Notes under the pieces: model-generated | Told to the model about the DNA's origin: nothing | The model's input: only the letters and a program-made list of their open reading frames with translations | Database searches by the model: none | Assembly: GCA_004193285.1 (NCBI GenBank) | Contig: SECP01000071.1 | Location: 1 to 32,514, forward strand | Reading direction: 5' to 3' | Source: Myxococcales bacterium | GTDB lineage: Bacteria; Myxococcota_A; Polyangia; Polyangiales; Polyangiaceae | DNA: 32,514 nt | Program-made: the position numbers and the translations under genes | In this document: positions 7,981-15,209 of the stretch, piece after piece | Layout of the letters: each line of letters begins with the position of its first letter | Numbering within the stretch: the stretch's first letter is position 1

Positions 7981-8850
7981 ATGCTTTGCAACGGAAACAT
8001 GCATCTCGAACGGCGACTCGCGACGAGCCTTTGCTCGGCCCTGGTCTGCCTCGCCGCGTCGCGGGCCCACGCGCAGCCCCAGCCTCTCCCGGCTCCTGCT
8101 CCTGCTCCTGCACCGCCGGTCCTTGCTCCGCCGGAGGCGCTGCCTCCTCCAGCGCCCCTTCCCGCGGTTGCCGAGCCCGAGCCGGCCCCTTCCAGCCCCG
8201 CACAAGCTCCGTCCGAGTCGCTCGAGGTGCCGGATCTGGAGGGGAATTCGCCTCCCAAGCGCCCTACCGCGCCGGTCGCGCGGGGCGGTCGCGCGCCGCG
8301 CCCGGCCGCCCCCGTGGACACACGTCCGCTCGGCCCCATCCGGGCGCAGCGGCGCTTGGCCATCACCGGAGAGCTCGGCTGGAACGGTCTGGCCGGCTTT
8401 GGCGCGGTCTTGACCTACAACGCGCACCCCCACGTCGCGTTCGACCTCGCCGGCGGCTTCTCGCTCTTGGGTTGGAAGACGGGCGTGCGGGCCCGCTACA
8501 ACATCCTGACCGGCAGCATGACGCCCTTCGTGGGCGTCGGCTTCAACGCCACCAGCGGCTTGGGTGAGTTCACCTCCGACCCCAAAGACGACCCTCACGC
8601 CGATGCGGACGCGGTTCCCTTCACGTTGAACGTGAAAGCTTCGTACCTCGTGCAGTACACCGTGGGCTTCGATTTTCTGCACAAACGCGGCTTCAACATG
8701 GTGGGTGCGCTCGGGTACGCGCACCTGCTCAACGACAACAACATCGAGCTCTTGGAGGGCAAGCTCACCCGCGACGAGCGGCGCGCCGTCGACGTGATCT
8801 TCAAGGGCGGTCTCGTGATCAGCCTGTCTGCAGGTTACGCGTTCGAGTAG
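7981..8850 (+). CDS. Outer-membrane beta-barrel-like protein with Pro/Ala-rich N-terminal linker
   Basis: The 289-residue product has a signal peptide (cut near AHA-QP), a Pro/Ala-rich linker (about 33-75), a basic stretch, then about 170 residues of alternating hydrophobic and polar strands: RLAITGELGWNGLAGFGAVLTY, HVAFDLAGGFSLLGW, MTPFVGVGFNA, YLVQYTVGFDFLHKRGFNMVGALGYAHL, ending GLVISLSAGYAFE. This suggests a small outer-membrane barrel, though the last residue is Glu rather than the usual aromatic. ATGs occur at 7981 and 7999; neither has a proper ribosome site, and the later one gives a tidier signal peptide. It is the last gene of the operon begun by exbB and converges on the histidine kinase gene after 22 nt. 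Confidence 0.75.
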   Translation: MLCNGNMHLERRLATSLCSALVCLAASRAHAQPQPLPAPAPAPAPPVLAPPEALPPPAPLPAVAEPEPAPSSPAQAPSESLEVPDLEGNSPPKRPTAPVARGGRAPRPAAPVDTRPLGPIRAQRRLAITGELGWNGLAGFGAVLTYNAHPHVAFDLAGGFSLLGWKTGVRARYNILTGSMTPFVGVGFNATSGLGEFTSDPKDDPHADADAVPFTLNVKASYLVQYTVGFDFLHKRGFNMVGALGYAHLLNDNNIELLEGKLTRDERRAVDVIFKGGLVISLSAGYAFE

Positions 8851-8872
8851 CGGACACCCGTCCGGACACCTG

Positions 8873-10009
8873 TCACGCGCGGGTGAGCGTGAGCCGCCCC
8901 GTCCGCGGCGCGATCACCGTGGATTTGCCCGGCAGCCAGCAGGTGATTTCCATGCCCCCGCCGGTTCGGCGCAGGAGCCGCAGCTTGCCGCGGTGGGCCT
9001 CCACGATCTCGCGGCACAGGGCCAAGCCCAGCCCGGTGCCCTTGGCCTTGGTGGAAAAGAACGGCACCAGCGCGTGGCGCAGCACGTCGTCGCTCATGCC
9101 GACTCCGCGGTCCGTCACGGTGATGCTCGCCGCACCGTCCGCGGCCATTTCCACGGCCACGAAGACGTCCGGCGACTCGCCGCTCGCCTCGTGCGCGTTC
9201 TTCAGGAGGTTGATGAGCGTTTGCTGCATCTGCCCGGAGTCGAACCAGCCGTCTTGAGCGGGTGCGGGCCCGAAGCGCGCTTGCGGAAAGAGCGCCTGCA
9301 GGTTGTCCAGGAACGGCTGCCACGCCACGCGATCTGGGCGCGGCTTGGGGAGGCGCGCGAACCGCGCGTAGCCTTCCAGAAATGCGGCCAAGTGCTGGGT
9401 GCGCTCCTCGATCGTATCGAAGACGCGGCCGAGCTTCGGCAAGTGCTCCGGGTTCTGCGCGATGAGCCGCGCCGAGTGCACCATCGAGGAAATGGGCGCG
9501 AGCGAGTTGTTCAGCTCGTGATTGATGATACGAATCACGTTCTTCCAGACGTCGATCTCCTGTCGACCGAGCTCCGGAGTGAGCTCCTTCACGATCAAGA
9601 GCGTGTGCCGCTCGCCGGAGAGGTCGAACAGGCGCCGGCTCAAGCTATACGTCGCGGACTCGCCGGCTTGCTCGACCGTGAACAGCGCGTCACCGTCCCG
9701 CACCAGCGCCTGCTGCAGGCTCTCGGGCGCGCCCTGCACCAGGCGCAAAAAATTCTGATCTTCGAGCGGCTGGTCCTCGGCGAACAGCGTGAGCGCGGCC
9801 CCGTTCGCGTAGGTAATGCGGCCGGTGTCGTTGTAGACGACGATCGCCATCGGCGCGCTGTCGCCCACCGCCTTGAGGAGGCTGCCGCGCTGGTCACCGT
9901 TGGCCGCGACGTTGGAGCGCTCTTTCACGAAGGAGCGGCGCTGCAACCAGAGCAGCACGGCGCCGAGCAGGGCCACCAACGAGACCCAGGGGAGGGTACC
10001 GGCCGTCAT
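8873..10009 (-). CDS. NtrB/NtrY-like sensor histidine kinase
   Basis: The 378-residue kinase has one N-terminal membrane helix (about 5-22) with almost no periplasmic part, a PAS-like domain (about 45-140, VGDSAPMAIVVYNDTGRITYANG), a dimerisation/phosphoacceptor helix with H164 in RIINHELNNSLAPI, and an HATPase domain with N box QTLINLLKNAHEAS (N271), DRGVGM (D300) and GTGLGLALC (324-332). The sensing step is therefore probably cytoplasmic or at the membrane, via the PAS domain. It starts 5 nt after the stop of the upstream regulator gene, its likely partner. An HELNNSLAPI phosphoacceptor box is typical of kinases paired with NtrC-family regulators. The signal is unknown. Confidence 0.9.
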   Translation of the reverse strand: MTAGTLPWVSLVALLGAVLLWLQRRSFVKERSNVAANGDQRGSLLKAVGDSAPMAIVVYNDTGRITYANGAALTLFAEDQPLEDQNFLRLVQGAPESLQQALVRDGDALFTVEQAGESATYSLSRRLFDLSGERHTLLIVKELTPELGRQEIDVWKNVIRIINHELNNSLAPISSMVHSARLIAQNPEHLPKLGRVFDTIEERTQHLAAFLEGYARFARLPKPRPDRVAWQPFLDNLQALFPQARFGPAPAQDGWFDSGQMQQTLINLLKNAHEASGESPDVFVAVEMAADGAASITVTDRGVGMSDDVLRHALVPFFSTKAKGTGLGLALCREIVEAHRGKLRLLRRTGGGMEITCWLPGKSTVIAPRTGRLTLTRA

Positions 10010-10014
10010 CGCCC

Positions 10015-11427
10015 TCAGACCTTGGGCCGCCGCTCCAGCTCGACCCCCAACCGATCCATGCGCCGGTACAGCGCCTGGCGGCTCACGCCCAGCATCGCCG
10101 CGGCGGTCGCCACGACGCCGCCGCTCTGCACCAGCACCCGCTCCAGCTCGGCGCGCTCGGGGTCAGTGGCGCTCGCCTTCACGACGGTCTGAGCAGGCAG
10201 GGAAGCGCTGCTACTGGCCTTGGCGCCCTCGCCGAGCCCCAAGTCACTCTCGGTGATGCGCGGCGCCTGGCAAACCAGCGTCGCGCGCTGGATCCGATTT
10301 TCCAGCTCGCGCACGTTGCCCGGCCATTCGTAATCCACCAGCGCTTGCCGCGCGGCCGCCGTCATCTCGTAAGCTTGGCCGCTTTGAGTCTGGTGGGACT
10401 GAAGCAGGTGCTCGGCTAGCGGCAGAATGTCGTCCGGCCGGTCGCAGAGGGGAGGAATCGAAAGCTCGATCACGTTGAGCCGAAAGTACAAATCCTCCCG
10501 GAAAGAGCCCTGCGCGATGGCCTTGGGTAGGTCCGCGTTGGTCGCGCTGATGAGGCGCACGTCGACCTTGCGGGTCGCGTTGCTGCCCAACCGCTGAAAC
10601 TCGCCCGTCTGCAGCACGCGCAGCAGCTTCATCTGCCCCATCGTGGAGAGGTTACCGATCTCGTCCAAGAAGAGCGTACCCCCGTCGGCCTCTTCGAAGC
10701 GGCCGATGCGAAGCTTCTTGGCGCCGGTGTACGCGCCCGCCTCCGCTCCGAACAGCTCTGCTTCCAGGAGCTCGTCGGGCAGGCCCCCGGCGTTGACCTT
10801 CACGAACGGCTTGTCCTTGCGCCGGGAGTTGGCTTGCACGATCTGAGCGACGCGCTCCTTGCCGGAGCCGTTCGGCCCCGTCACCAGCACCGCGGCCTCC
10901 GAAGGCGCCACTTTGGCCGCCAAGCGAACGACCTCGTGCATCGCCGCGCTCGCGTAAATCAGCCCGCAGAGGTCGTGCTCGCTGGCCAGCCCCGCGCGCA
11001 TGCGGTTCGAGCTGGCGCGCAGCCGTAGGTTCTCTTGCGACAGCTCGCGGAGGCGAATCAGGTTTTTGACGGTGGCGACGAGCTTGTCGTCGTTCCACGG
11101 CTTGGCAATGTAGTCGCTGGCCCCGGCGCGCACGAGCCGCACCGCCGCCTCCAGTGACTGGAAGGCGGTCATGAGCACCACCGGCAAGTCCGGGTCTAGC
11201 TTGCGGATGGCATGGAGAAGCGCTTCTCCCTCTTCGCCGCTCGTCGCGTCGCGGTGAAAGTTCATGTCCTGGAGCACGACGCCGAGCTCCTCCGAGCGCA
11301 CGAGCGCGAGCGCTTGCTCCGGGGTCTGGGCGGCCACGGTTTGGATACCGTGCACATCGAACAAGACCTCCAGCGCGGCCAGCACCGCCGGCTGGTCGTC
11401 CACCAACAGAATCTTCAAACCGCTCAT
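10015..11427 (-). CDS. NtrC-family sigma-54-dependent response regulator
   Basis: The 470-residue regulator has a receiver domain (about 4-122; phosphorylatable D54 in VLQDMNF, K109), an AAA+ domain (about 150-385) and a Fis-type helix-turn-helix (about 436-462, GVVATAAAMLGVSRQALYRRM). Walker A is GPNGSGKE (184-191). The sigma-54 contact loop is GAYTGA (231-236), with tyrosine in place of phenylalanine, a known tolerated variant. Walker B is TLFLDE (251-256) and arginine fingers FREDLYFRL are present, so it should be competent to open sigma-54 promoters. The ATG at 11427 is chosen because the receiver begins MSGLKILLVDDQ there; GAGAGG precedes it. It heads a two-gene operon with the kinase and is itself preceded by a -24/-12 element, suggesting autoregulation. 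Confidence 0.92.
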   Translation of the reverse strand: MSGLKILLVDDQPAVLAALEVLFDVHGIQTVAAQTPEQALALVRSEELGVVLQDMNFHRDATSGEEGEALLHAIRKLDPDLPVVLMTAFQSLEAAVRLVRAGASDYIAKPWNDDKLVATVKNLIRLRELSQENLRLRASSNRMRAGLASEHDLCGLIYASAAMHEVVRLAAKVAPSEAAVLVTGPNGSGKERVAQIVQANSRRKDKPFVKVNAGGLPDELLEAELFGAEAGAYTGAKKLRIGRFEEADGGTLFLDEIGNLSTMGQMKLLRVLQTGEFQRLGSNATRKVDVRLISATNADLPKAIAQGSFREDLYFRLNVIELSIPPLCDRPDDILPLAEHLLQSHQTQSGQAYEMTAAARQALVDYEWPGNVRELENRIQRATLVCQAPRITESDLGLGEGAKASSSASLPAQTVVKASATDPERAELERVLVQSGGVVATAAAMLGVSRQALYRRMDRLGVELERRPKV

Positions 11428-11441
11428 CGCCGCCTCTCGAG

Positions 11442-11457
11442 AGCAATTACGGTGCCA
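11442..11457 (-). promoter_or_regulatory. sigma-54 type -24/-12 promoter of the two-component operon
   Basis: On the minus strand the element is TGGCACC-GTAA-TTGCT, differing from TGGCACG-N4-TTGCW at one position. It is among the best matches in the window. The predicted start is near 11431, leaving a 4-nt leader before the ATG at 11427. Confidence 0.7.
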
Positions 11458-11529
11458 CCAGCCGCCCGCGGTCAAGGCACCCGCTGCTCACACCACGCGC
11501 GCGGAAAAGCGGGGGATGCCCACCCCCAG

Positions 11530-11554
11530 CGTGCTCGGCCCGCGGGGCCTGCGC
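11530..11554. promoter_or_regulatory. 25-bp direct repeat copy 1 with internal palindrome, candidate activator site
   Basis: This copy and the one at 11575-11599 differ at one base. Each contains an inverted repeat GGCCC-GYG-GGGCC. The centre lies about 111 bp upstream of the predicted start of the regulator operon, where NtrC-type activators usually bind. The rest of 11428-11640 is GC-rich and holds no convincing gene. Confidence 0.4.
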
Positions 11555-11574
11555 TCGCTGCCCCTCCCCGGCGT

Positions 11575-11599
11575 CGTGCTCGGCCCGTGGGGCCTGCGC
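11575..11599. promoter_or_regulatory. 25-bp direct repeat copy 2 with internal palindrome, candidate activator site
   Basis: Second copy, offset 45 bp from the first and centred about 156 bp upstream of the predicted transcription start. The single difference (C to T) falls in the 3-nt centre of the palindrome and leaves both arms intact, as expected for a dimer binding site. Confidence 0.4.
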
Positions 11600-11640
11600 G
11601 CGCCACGGGAGGGGAGGCGCCAGGGCTTGCGGCGCGGACC

Positions 11641-11682
11641 CACAAAACGACCGAGGGGCGGCACTTGCATGCCGCCCCTCGG
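11641..11682 (-). terminator. rho-independent terminator after tRNA-Ala
   Basis: A perfect 12-bp stem (11651-11662 with 11671-11682, CCGAGGGGCGGC) encloses an 8-nt loop. On the minus strand it is followed by TCGTTTTG. It begins 2-3 nt after the tRNA 3' end and should insulate the two-component operon from tRNA transcription. Confidence 0.8.
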
Positions 11683-11685
11683 AGG

Positions 11686-11758
11686 TGGAGCCAAGCGGGA
11701 TCGAACCGCTGACCTCCTGACTGCCAGTCAGGCGCTCTCCCAGCTGAGCTATGGCCCC
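11686..11758 (-). tRNA. tRNA-Ala (anticodon GGC)
   Basis: The minus strand folds into a standard 73-nt cloverleaf: acceptor GGGGCCA pairs with TGGCTCC (one G-T), D arm GCTC...GAGC, anticodon arm CCTGA-CTGGCAG-TCAGG with GGC at 11725-11723, T arm AGCGG-TTCGATC-CCGCT, discriminator A. CCA is not encoded (CCT follows). It decodes GCC, a codon used heavily in this GC-rich genome. Confidence 0.95.
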
Positions 11759-11840
11759 GGGAAAGGACGGCGGAGCTAACATGAAAAAATTAGCCCCGCT
11801 AGGGATTTCAAACCAAGCGACCCACAATCTTACGATTGGG

Positions 11841-12146
11841 TCACGGCCGAACGGCTGGCTGCGGGGAGCCAGGCTGATTCGGGCGCTCGGCGCCGCCCGG
11901 ATTCGCGGCGGGCGCAGCCGCGCTGCCGGCGCCGCCGGGGGCCGCCGCGAGCTCCGCGGTCGTCTTGCCGGCTTCGCGAGTGGCGATGTAGAAGATCCCA
12001 GCCACCAAAAACAGGCCGATTCCCAGCAAGGTGAGCCAAAGCGGCGTCGCCGGCTCGGGTAGGGGCGGGGGCGCGTGATGGTCGTCGTCGTGCTCGTGCG
12101 CGTCGCCTTCGTGCGCTTCTTCGTGCGGGTCGCCGTGGCCACTCAT
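11841..12146 (-). CDS. Small single-pass membrane protein with His/Asp-rich N terminus
   Basis: The 101-residue product is not assigned to a family. Residues 1-25 contain seven histidines and many Asp/Glu (HGDPHEEAHEGD, HEHDDDHH), a possible metal-binding tail. A Pro-rich hinge, one membrane helix (about 36-55, PLWLTLLGIGLFLVAGIFYIAT) and an Ala/Gly/Pro-rich tail follow. The ATG at 12146 is preferred over a start at 12182 because the longer form would overlap the promoter. TTGACC (12182-12177) and AATAAG (12159-12154), 17 bp apart, place the transcription start at about the ATG, so the mRNA may be leaderless. A bulged hairpin spans its stop codon (about 11820-11842). Proximity to the efflux operon makes a metal role conceivable but unproven. 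Confidence 0.6.
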   Translation of the reverse strand: MSGHGDPHEEAHEGDAHEHDDDHHAPPPLPEPATPLWLTLLGIGLFLVAGIFYIATREAGKTTAELAAAPGGAGSAAAPAANPGGAERPNQPGSPQPAVRP

Positions 12147-12153
12147 GGGGCCG

Positions 12154-12182
12154 CTTATTTTCGGTTTTCCGGCGGAGGTCAA
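12154..12182 (-). promoter_or_regulatory. sigma-70 type promoter of the His-rich membrane protein gene
   Basis: On the minus strand TTGACC and AATAAG are separated by 17 bp. The predicted start falls within 1-2 nt of the ATG at 12146. Confidence 0.45.
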
Positions 12183-12214
12183 GCGATCTCGCTGCGGGAC
12201 GCGTGCCGGCCGGC

Positions 12215-12244
12215 TTGACCCTTCTCGGGGCGGGGTTTTAGGGT
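12215..12244 (+). promoter_or_regulatory. sigma-70 type promoter of the second Ser/Thr kinase gene
   Basis: TTGACC (12215-12220) and TAGGGT (12239-12244) are separated by 18 bp. The predicted start near 12251 gives a leader of about 37 nt with no strong Shine-Dalgarno before the ATG at 12288. Confidence 0.4.
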
Positions 12245-12287
12245 AGGCGTTCGGCGCCGCCTAGTCCTAGGTAGCCCGTGCCAGCCG

Positions 12288-13724
12288 ATGGCTACCCCCC
12301 AACAGCGTTACAAGGTTCTCGAGAAGGTCGCTGCTGGAGGAATGGCGGAGGTCTATCGAGCCGAGAGCGCCGGGCTCGAGGGCTTCAAGAAGATCGTCGC
12401 CATCAAGCGCGTTCTCCCGCACCTCTCGGAGAAGAAGCAGTTCATCGGCATGTTCCTGGACGAGGCGCGTGTCAGCGCGCACCTCTCCCACTCGAACTGC
12501 GTGCAGGTCTTCGACATCGGCGTCGGCGACAACACCTACTTCATCGTCATGGAGTACGTGGATGGCGCCGATCTGAAGGGCGTCATCGAGTACCGCCGCA
12601 AGCACAACCTGCCGTTTCCGGTGGAAGAGGCTTGCCTCATCTGCGTGAAGATCTGCGAGGGCCTCGCCTACGCGCACGAGCTCGTCGACAGCAAGGGCGA
12701 CAACCTGCACATCGTGCACCGCGACATGTCGCCGCCCAACGTGCTCATCACCCGGCACGGCGAGGTCAAGATCGTGGACTTCGGCCTGGCCAAAGCCAAC
12801 AGCCAGCTGGAGCGTAGCGAGCCGGGCATCATCAAGGGCAAGTTCAGCTACCTGTCGCCGGAAGCGGCCAAGGGCGGCGTCGTGGACGCGCGCACGGACA
12901 TCTTCGCGGTTGGCATCATCCTCTGGGAGCTGCTCGCCGGGCGTCGCCTCTTCATGGGCGAGAGCGACCTGGAGACGGTGCGCATGGTGCAGGCCGCGCG
13001 CGTGCCTTCCATCCGCGAAATCAATCGCGACGTCTCCGCGGAGCTCGAGCGCGTTCTGCTCAAGTCACTCACGGAAGACCCCAAGGACCGCTACCAGCGC
13101 GCGCGGGATTTCGGTCGGGCGCTGAACCAGCTGCTGTTCACGATGGGGCGCAGCGTGTCGTCCTTCGAGATCGCGGAGCTGGTCGAGCCCATCCGCAAAG
13201 AGCGGGAGCAGAAGCGCCGCGCGCAGAAACGTCAGTCGATCATCGGCACGCTGATCGACGAGGCGATGCTGGAGTTCACGTCCATCGACACCGGCGGCGA
13301 CCGCAAGTCGACCGGCGGAGGCGGCTCGGTGGTGGGCTCGCTGCCCCTCGAGATCGGCGGGTTCAAGCCGAACGATTGGGGTGAGGACCTCGGCAACCTC
13401 GGGCTCTCCACGCCGCGCTCGCGCGAGCACGCGGGCGACGCCTTCGAGATCGGCAACCTCGCGGCGCTCGAAGACGATCCGCTCTCGGGCCGGGTCCGAC
13501 AGAGCTCGTCGGCTCCGCCGCGCCTCGCGAGCCTCGAAGGTGACTCGGACCCGCCGCCGCCAGTCATGCCGTCGCCAGCTCGGCCGCCGACATCCGTCGC
13601 TCCCCCGGAGCCGTTCCCCAGCCCGCACGGCTCGGGCAAGAGCGGCGTGGTCGCCGCAGTGGTGGTCTTCGTGCTGCTCGCGGCCGGAGCCGGCGCCTAC
13701 TTCGGCGGCCTCATCCCGCACTGA
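12288..13724 (+). CDS. Hanks-type Ser/Thr protein kinase with C-terminal transmembrane helix
   Basis: The 478-residue kinase has its catalytic domain at about 8-280: glycine loop VAAGGMAEVYRAE (14-26), K40 in AIKRV, catalytic loop HRDMSPPN with D146 and N151, DFG at D164, YLSPEAAKGG and DIFAVGIILWELLAG. The catalytic-loop lysine seen in HRDLKPxN is replaced by Ser (S148), a variant recurrent in myxobacterial kinases and not proof of inactivity. A long Ser/Pro-rich cytoplasmic linker (about 300-450) precedes a membrane helix almost at the C terminus (about 453-476), leaving only a few residues outside, so it lacks an external sensor domain. It stands alone with its own promoter between the small membrane protein and the efflux operon. 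Substrates are unknown. Confidence 0.92.
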   Translation: MATPQQRYKVLEKVAAGGMAEVYRAESAGLEGFKKIVAIKRVLPHLSEKKQFIGMFLDEARVSAHLSHSNCVQVFDIGVGDNTYFIVMEYVDGADLKGVIEYRRKHNLPFPVEEACLICVKICEGLAYAHELVDSKGDNLHIVHRDMSPPNVLITRHGEVKIVDFGLAKANSQLERSEPGIIKGKFSYLSPEAAKGGVVDARTDIFAVGIILWELLAGRRLFMGESDLETVRMVQAARVPSIREINRDVSAELERVLLKSLTEDPKDRYQRARDFGRALNQLLFTMGRSVSSFEIAELVEPIRKEREQKRRAQKRQSIIGTLIDEAMLEFTSIDTGGDRKSTGGGGSVVGSLPLEIGGFKPNDWGEDLGNLGLSTPRSREHAGDAFEIGNLAALEDDPLSGRVRQSSSAPPRLASLEGDSDPPPPVMPSPARPPTSVAPPEPFPSPHGSGKSGVVAAVVVFVLLAAGAGAYFGGLIPH

Positions 13725-13743
13725 AGCGACTGATAAAAGTCTT

Positions 13744-13755
13744 CACTAGCTAGTG
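13744..13755. promoter_or_regulatory. 12-bp perfect palindrome upstream of the efflux operon
   Basis: CACTAGCTAGTG is self-complementary and centred about 118 bp upstream of the predicted transcription start of the efflux operon. It is AT-richer than its surroundings. A GCTAAG-TA-GCTAAG direct repeat follows at about 13799-13812. It is a candidate activator site; a hairpin for the kinase mRNA end is an alternative, but no T tract follows directly. Confidence 0.4.
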
Positions 13756-13841
13756 CAGCTTTCTTTCGGCGAGCCCCCGCCGGCGAAGTGCCTGATTTGC
13801 TAAGTAGCTAAGATCAAAGGACATTCGCGCGAGCGCGAGCG

Positions 13842-13857
13842 TGGCACCGGGCGTGCA
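13842..13857 (+). promoter_or_regulatory. sigma-54 type -24/-12 promoter of the metal-efflux operon
   Basis: TGGCACC-GGGC-GTGCA matches TGGCACG-N4-TTGCW at all but two fixed positions, with exact spacing. The predicted start near 13868 leaves a 4-nt leader before the GTG at 13872. Confidence 0.6.
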
Positions 13858-13871
13858 ATAGCCGGCGCGTC

Positions 13872-15209
13872 GTGATTGCCACCGCGTTTTGGTCTCGCTC
13901 GCCCTGGTGCCGCTCCCTGCTCGTCAGCGGTGCTCTGCTACTGGGGTCTCCCGCCGCCGCTCGCGCCGCTGAAGGCGCGCCGCCGCGCGTCTCCGCCGCT
14001 GCGCTGCTGCGCGACTCCAAGAAGCTCGCCAGCTGGGTCGACGCGCACAGCCTCGAGATCCGCGCGGCGCGCGCGCGGCTGGCGCAGACCAGCGCAGACG
14101 TGAAGAGCAGCCGGCAGCTGCAAAACCCCGTCCTGGACGCGTCGCTCGCCAACGTGCCGCTGGGCGAGACGAACCCGCCCGGCCTCGGCTTCAACGAAGT
14201 CGCCATCTACGCAGTGGGGCTCAGCCAAACCGTCGAGCTCGGCAAGCGCGGACCTCGCGGCGCGGGCGCGGACTTGCGGCAGCGCAGCGCCGCCCTGCAG
14301 GTAGACGGCGCGCAGCGTGACCAGCTCAGCGCCGCTCGCTACGCGCTCGCCCACGCGCTGTACCGCGCGCTACGGGTCGCCACCCTCCAAGAGTCACTGA
14401 CCGACGCGGAGCGCGCGGCGGAGCTGGAAAAGACCCGCTACGAGCAGAAAGCGCTGAGCGGCACCGAGTACGACCGGCTCCTGCTCGAGCTCGGCAATCT
14501 AAAGTCGGATTTCGAGCGCGAGCGCGCGACCTACTCCGCGGCGCTGGCCGACTGCGCAGCGCTCCTGGGAGCAGAGTGCGACCTGGAGGCAGCGCGGGAA
14601 GACGACCTCGCTGCCGCCGCAAGCCTGGACGTGAGCCGCGCGGCCGGCGCGCGCCTGGAAAATCGGGCCGATGTGCGCGCTTTCGAGGCCGAGAGTCGCG
14701 CCGCACTGCAAGACGCGCAGCTGGCGCGGGCCCGCGCGATCCCGGACGTGACGGTGCGGCTCGGGTACACCCACGACCGCTTCGTTCTCTCCGGCGACAA
14801 CCGCAACACCCTGAGCCTCGGGGTCGCGCTGCCGCTGCCAATCTTCGACCGCGGCCAGCACGACGCGGCGAGGGCGGAGAGCCGCGCTCAGGAGCTGCGA
14901 GAAACGCGCGCCGCGCTCTTGCGCGACGCCCGCGCCGACCTTTCGGGGCTGCTGACCCGCAAGGGCACCCTCGAGAAGGTGACGACCGCGCTCGAGAGCG
15001 AGTCCCTGCCGCGCTCTTCGAGCGTGCTGGCTTCGACGCAGATCGCCTTCGATCACGGCGGCGTGAGCCTGACCGATTTGTTGCTCGCGCGGCGTAACCA
15101 CATCGCCCTGCAGCTCACGCTGCTGGACGACCGCTTCGAGCTGTTCGCGATTCGGAACGAGCTAGTGCGCGTGCTCGCCTGGGGAGCTCGCGGAGACGAC
15201 CAACCATGA
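13872..15209 (+). CDS. czcC: TolC/CzcC-family outer-membrane efflux protein
   Basis: The 445-residue product is the outer-membrane channel of a tripartite metal-efflux pump. It has a signal peptide (about 1-32, ending AARAAEG) and two long alpha-helical repeats typical of the family: SLEIRAARARLAQTSADVKSSRQLQNPVLDASL and later NRADVRAFEAESRAALQDAQLARARAIPDVTVRLGYTHD, each followed by beta-strand segments (LSLGVALPLPIFDRGQ). The GTG start is the only plausible one, since no other ATG, GTG or TTG occurs in the signal peptide. It overlaps the next gene by ATGA. The symbol rests on the neighbouring CzcA-type permease; the actual metal is unknown. Confidence 0.87.
   Translation: MIATAFWSRSPWCRSLLVSGALLLGSPAAARAAEGAPPRVSAAALLRDSKKLASWVDAHSLEIRAARARLAQTSADVKSSRQLQNPVLDASLANVPLGETNPPGLGFNEVAIYAVGLSQTVELGKRGPRGAGADLRQRSAALQVDGAQRDQLSAARYALAHALYRALRVATLQESLTDAERAAELEKTRYEQKALSGTEYDRLLLELGNLKSDFERERATYSAALADCAALLGAECDLEAAREDDLAAAASLDVSRAAGARLENRADVRAFEAESRAALQDAQLARARAIPDVTVRLGYTHDRFVLSGDNRNTLSLGVALPLPIFDRGQHDAARAESRAQELRETRAALLRDARADLSGLLTRKGTLEKVTTALESESLPRSSSVLASTQIAFDHGGVSLTDLLLARRNHIALQLTLLDDRFELFAIRNELVRVLAWGARGDDQP

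Noticed and set aside
8851..8872. Terminator between the barrel gene and the histidine kinase gene
   Set aside because: It holds only a short direct repeat (CGGACACC twice) and no stem with a T tract.
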